A DNA stretch of 7,970 nucleotides from Chloroflexota bacterium (GTDB taxonomy: Bacteria > Chloroflexota > Anaerolineae > Fen-1058): contig JACRBO010000563.1 in NCBI GenBank assembly GCA_016219235.1, positions 1-7,970 on the forward strand, read 5' to 3'. The position numbers and the translations under genes were made by a program. The notes beneath the pieces were generated by a model. That model saw only the letters and a list, made by a program, of their open reading frames with translations. It ran no database searches and had not been told where the DNA came from. Positions 6,658 to 7,970 of this stretch are shown here, in pieces (the stretch's first letter is position 1; each line of letters begins with the position of its first letter).

Positions 6658-6669
6658 CACCTGACAGGT
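6641..6669. repeat. Paired 11-mers ACCTGACTGGT / ACCTGACAGGT
   Basis: Two 11-base elements, at 6641-6651 and 6659-6669, differ at one position and start 18 bases apart. The second is a perfect odd palindrome (ACCTG-A-CAGGT). The first overlaps the last codons of the DUF3307 gene (Leu-Thr-Gly). They lie just before the regulator gene and could be operator half-sites, or a dispersed repeat. No binding evidence exists here. Confidence 0.5.
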
Positions 6670-6719
6670 CTGCCGGGAGGTCATCATGACTGACACGTTG
6701 ACGATCACGCATCACTTTA

Positions 6720-6748
6720 TTGCCAATCCACTGGCCCACAGGTACAAT
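6720..6748 (+). promoter_or_regulatory. Sigma-70-type promoter inside the extended regulator frame
   Basis: TTGCCA (6720-6725), a 17-base spacer, then TACAAT (6743-6748) matches 10 of 12 consensus positions with ideal spacing. Transcription would start near 6755, downstream of the ATG at 6686 and 30 bases before the GTG at 6785. It therefore supports the GTG start of the Crp-family gene. Confidence 0.5.
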
Positions 6749-6784
6749 GGGGCCGAATACCCGGCGCGACGCGCGGAGCAGCGT

Positions 6785-7468
6785 GTGAGCAATCGACTGG
6801 ACTTCCTTAAACATATCGCCCTGTTCAACGGCCTGACCGACATCGAACTGAGCAGCCTGTCGGCAGATTTTGTCTCGCGCCAGTTCCGGCAAGGCGACAT
6901 GATTTTCCTGCAGGGCGACCCGGGCCAGGCGTTGTACCTCATCGAGTCCGGCCGCGTGCGCATCTACGTGCAGGAAGACAGCGGGCATGAAACATCGGTG
7001 ATTTACTACGCCACCGGCGACATCTTTGGCGAACTATCCGTCATCGACGGGCTGCCGCGCTCGGCCAGCGCTATGGCCCTGGATGATACGCTCGTGTTGA
7101 TGCTGAGCCGCGATCGATTGCGCGCCCGGCTGCGGGACAGCCCGCAGCTGGCCTACAACTTCATGCAGGCGCTCAGCGTACGGGTACGGTACTCCACGTT
7201 GCAAGTGGGCAGCCGCACCTTGCTGGATGTGCCCGCACGGCTGGCACGCAAACTGCTGGAACTGGCGCAATTGCACGGCGAGGTCGCGACAGATGGAGTG
7301 CGCTTGAAAGTCACGCTGACGCAGAGCGAACTGGCCGGCCTCATCGGCGCGACGCGGGAAAGCATCAACAAAGCGGTGGCCCACTTCAAACGCGAGGGCG
7401 TCATCCGGCTGGAGCAGAATCAGATCACCATTCTCGATCCGGACGCGCTGCGCGAGTTGAGTTCGTAA
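6785..7468 (+). CDS. Crp/Fnr-family transcriptional regulator
   Basis: This 227-residue DNA-binding regulator has an N-terminal cyclic-nucleotide-binding fold (about 12-130), a dimer helix (about 131-165) and a C-terminal winged helix-turn-helix (about 168-210). The phosphate-binding cassette FGELSVIDGLPRSASA keeps the Glu83 and Arg92-Ser93 that bind cyclic nucleotides in true CRP proteins. The HTH has LTQSELAGLIGATRESINK, with the Arg191-Glu192 pair used for base contacts. No cysteine is present, so an Fnr-type iron-sulfur cluster is excluded. The GTG at 6785 gives the usual family length, has GCGGAG six bases upstream, and follows a good promoter. The alternative ATG at 6686 has a stronger GGGAGG site and lies 28 bases after the DUF3307 stop, but would add 33 residues that match nothing in the fold. 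I prefer the GTG at roughly 60:40. Confidence 0.93.
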   Translation: MSNRLDFLKHIALFNGLTDIELSSLSADFVSRQFRQGDMIFLQGDPGQALYLIESGRVRIYVQEDSGHETSVIYYATGDIFGELSVIDGLPRSASAMALDDTLVLMLSRDRLRARLRDSPQLAYNFMQALSVRVRYSTLQVGSRTLLDVPARLARKLLELAQLHGEVATDGVRLKVTLTQSELAGLIGATRESINKAVAHFKREGVIRLEQNQITILDPDALRELSS

Positions 7469-7481
7469 GCCTCACCCCCGG

Positions 7482-7549
7482 CCCCCTCTCCTGAAATCGC
7501 ATCCTGAGCGGAGCAGAGCGCAGTCGAAGGACGATTTCAGGAGAGGGGG
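7482..7549. repeat. 18-bp perfect inverted repeat between convergent genes, probable bidirectional terminator
   Basis: Arms CCCCCTCTCCTGAAATCG (7482-7499) and CGATTTCAGGAGAGGGGG (7532-7549) pair over 18 bp around a 32-base loop (7500-7531). The loop begins CATCCTGAGCGGAGC and ends AGTCGAAGGA, which resembles a very common dispersed bacterial intergenic repeat. The flank CTCACCCCCGGCCCCC resembles another. It sits 14 bases after the regulator stop and 11 bases after the methyltransferase stop on the opposite strand. Without T-tracts it is not a classic terminator, but the stem is strong. Confidence 0.8.
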
Positions 7550-7559
7550 AGTAGTTGCC

Positions 7560-7970
7560 TTACCACACCCCGGGCAACAAGCGATACTTCACGCGCTGTC
7601 GATACGCCGCATACCCCGGCAAGTGCTGCGCCAGATAATCATCTTCGAGGTTCGCCTTCAGGGCATAGCACATCACCGCCGTCCACGCCAGGCCGAGCAT
7701 CAGCAGAGTAGGATAGACCAGCAGCGTCCCGATCAGCTGCACGCCGACTGCGGTGTAAATCGGATGCCGCACGATGCCATACGGGCCGCGATCGATGATT
7801 TGATGATCGGTTTGCAGCGTCGTGTCCGCCGTCCAGAATCGCCCCAGCACCGATCGGCAGTACAACGTCCCGACCATGCCGCCGAGTGCCAACACCACGC
7901 CGGGCCAGCTCAACCAATCGAGCGCGGGATTCACACGGCTGATGTTCAAGTTGATCAGCACCGCGCCCGC
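7560..7970 (-). CDS. Isoprenylcysteine carboxyl methyltransferase-like (ICMT/PEMT) membrane protein, 5' end beyond window
   Basis: The visible 136 residues are the C-terminal part, and the frame is still open at the right edge. The GTG at 7961 has no visible start signal and upstream codons continue (Ala-Gly-Ala), so the true start probably lies outside. The family are integral membrane methyltransferases using S-adenosylmethionine. In bacteria the substrates are mostly unknown and often lipids or small molecules rather than prenylated proteins. Diagnostic motifs are DRGPYGIVRHPIY (60-72 of the visible part), with the Arg-His-Pro cofactor loop, Glu109, and PGYAAYRQRVKYRLLPGVW at the C-terminus. 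Hydrophobic segments are at about 22-40 and 72-103. The gene converges with the Crp-family gene, separated by the 18-bp inverted repeat. Confidence 0.9.
   Translation of the reverse strand, partial: AGAVLINLNISRVNPALDWLSWPGVVLALGGMVGTLYCRSVLGRFWTADTTLQTDHQIIDRGPYGIVRHPIYTAVGVQLIGTLLVYPTLLMLGLAWTAVMCYALKANLEDDYLAQHLPGYAAYRQRVKYRLLPGVW

Noticed and set aside
5926..6708. 260-residue minus-strand frame and a 235-residue plus-strand frame (5982-6689) over the DUF3307 gene.
   Set aside because: Both are rich in Arg/Gln/Asp with no hydrophobic segments or motifs. The plus-strand frame with the AGGAGG site and membrane signature is clearly the real gene.

Overview
The window looks like ordinary chromosomal sequence from a GC-rich environmental bacterium. 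A Chloroflexota (Anaerolineae-like) host is my best inference. It rests on the NarL/LiaR-type regulator paired with a large Cache/PAS/GAF kinase, the Crp-family regulator, the DUF3307 and isoprenylcysteine-methyltransferase-like membrane proteins, and intergenic repeats of a style I associate with that phylum. No rRNA or other marker gene is present, so this placement is not proven. I see no tRNA, rRNA, CRISPR array, transposase or phage gene.

Layout, left to right. (1) 1-309, minus: 5' part of a Kv-beta-like aldo/keto reductase, with an extended -10 promoter and a strong hairpin just upstream. (2) 452-1360, minus: a predicted lipoprotein with a TolB/WD40-like beta-propeller, compositionally distinct from its neighbours. 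(3) 1458-4235 and 4340-4987, minus: a two-component pair, with the response regulator first and its 925-residue sensor kinase second, separated by a 104-base gap that holds a nested inverted repeat. (4) 5044-5664, minus: a LysE/RhtB-type exporter. (5) 5665-5931: a divergent intergenic region with two different short tandem arrays, a heptamer and an octamer. (6) 5932-6657, plus: a DUF3307 membrane protein. (7) 6785-7468, plus: a Crp/Fnr-family regulator, possibly starting at 6686. (8) 7469-7559: an 18-bp inverted repeat between convergent genes. (9) 7560-7970, minus: C-terminal part of an ICMT/PEMT-type methyltransferase that runs off the right edge.

Functionally, the clearest unit is the two-component system. 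The kinase probably senses a small extracellular ligand through its Cache domain and cytoplasmic cues through PAS/GAF, then phosphorylates Asp55 of the regulator. The Crp-family protein is a second, cyclic-nucleotide-type regulator that may be co-transcribed with the DUF3307 gene or driven by its own promoter. The other genes look like independent housekeeping or accessory functions.

I do not see a clearly new multi-gene system. The most notable signals are non-coding. The hexamer CGATCG occurs about 22 times by eye and is absent from the low-GC lipoprotein block. At least six intergenic repeats or palindromes are present. The start of the Crp-family gene is ambiguous because a good promoter lies inside the longer open frame.
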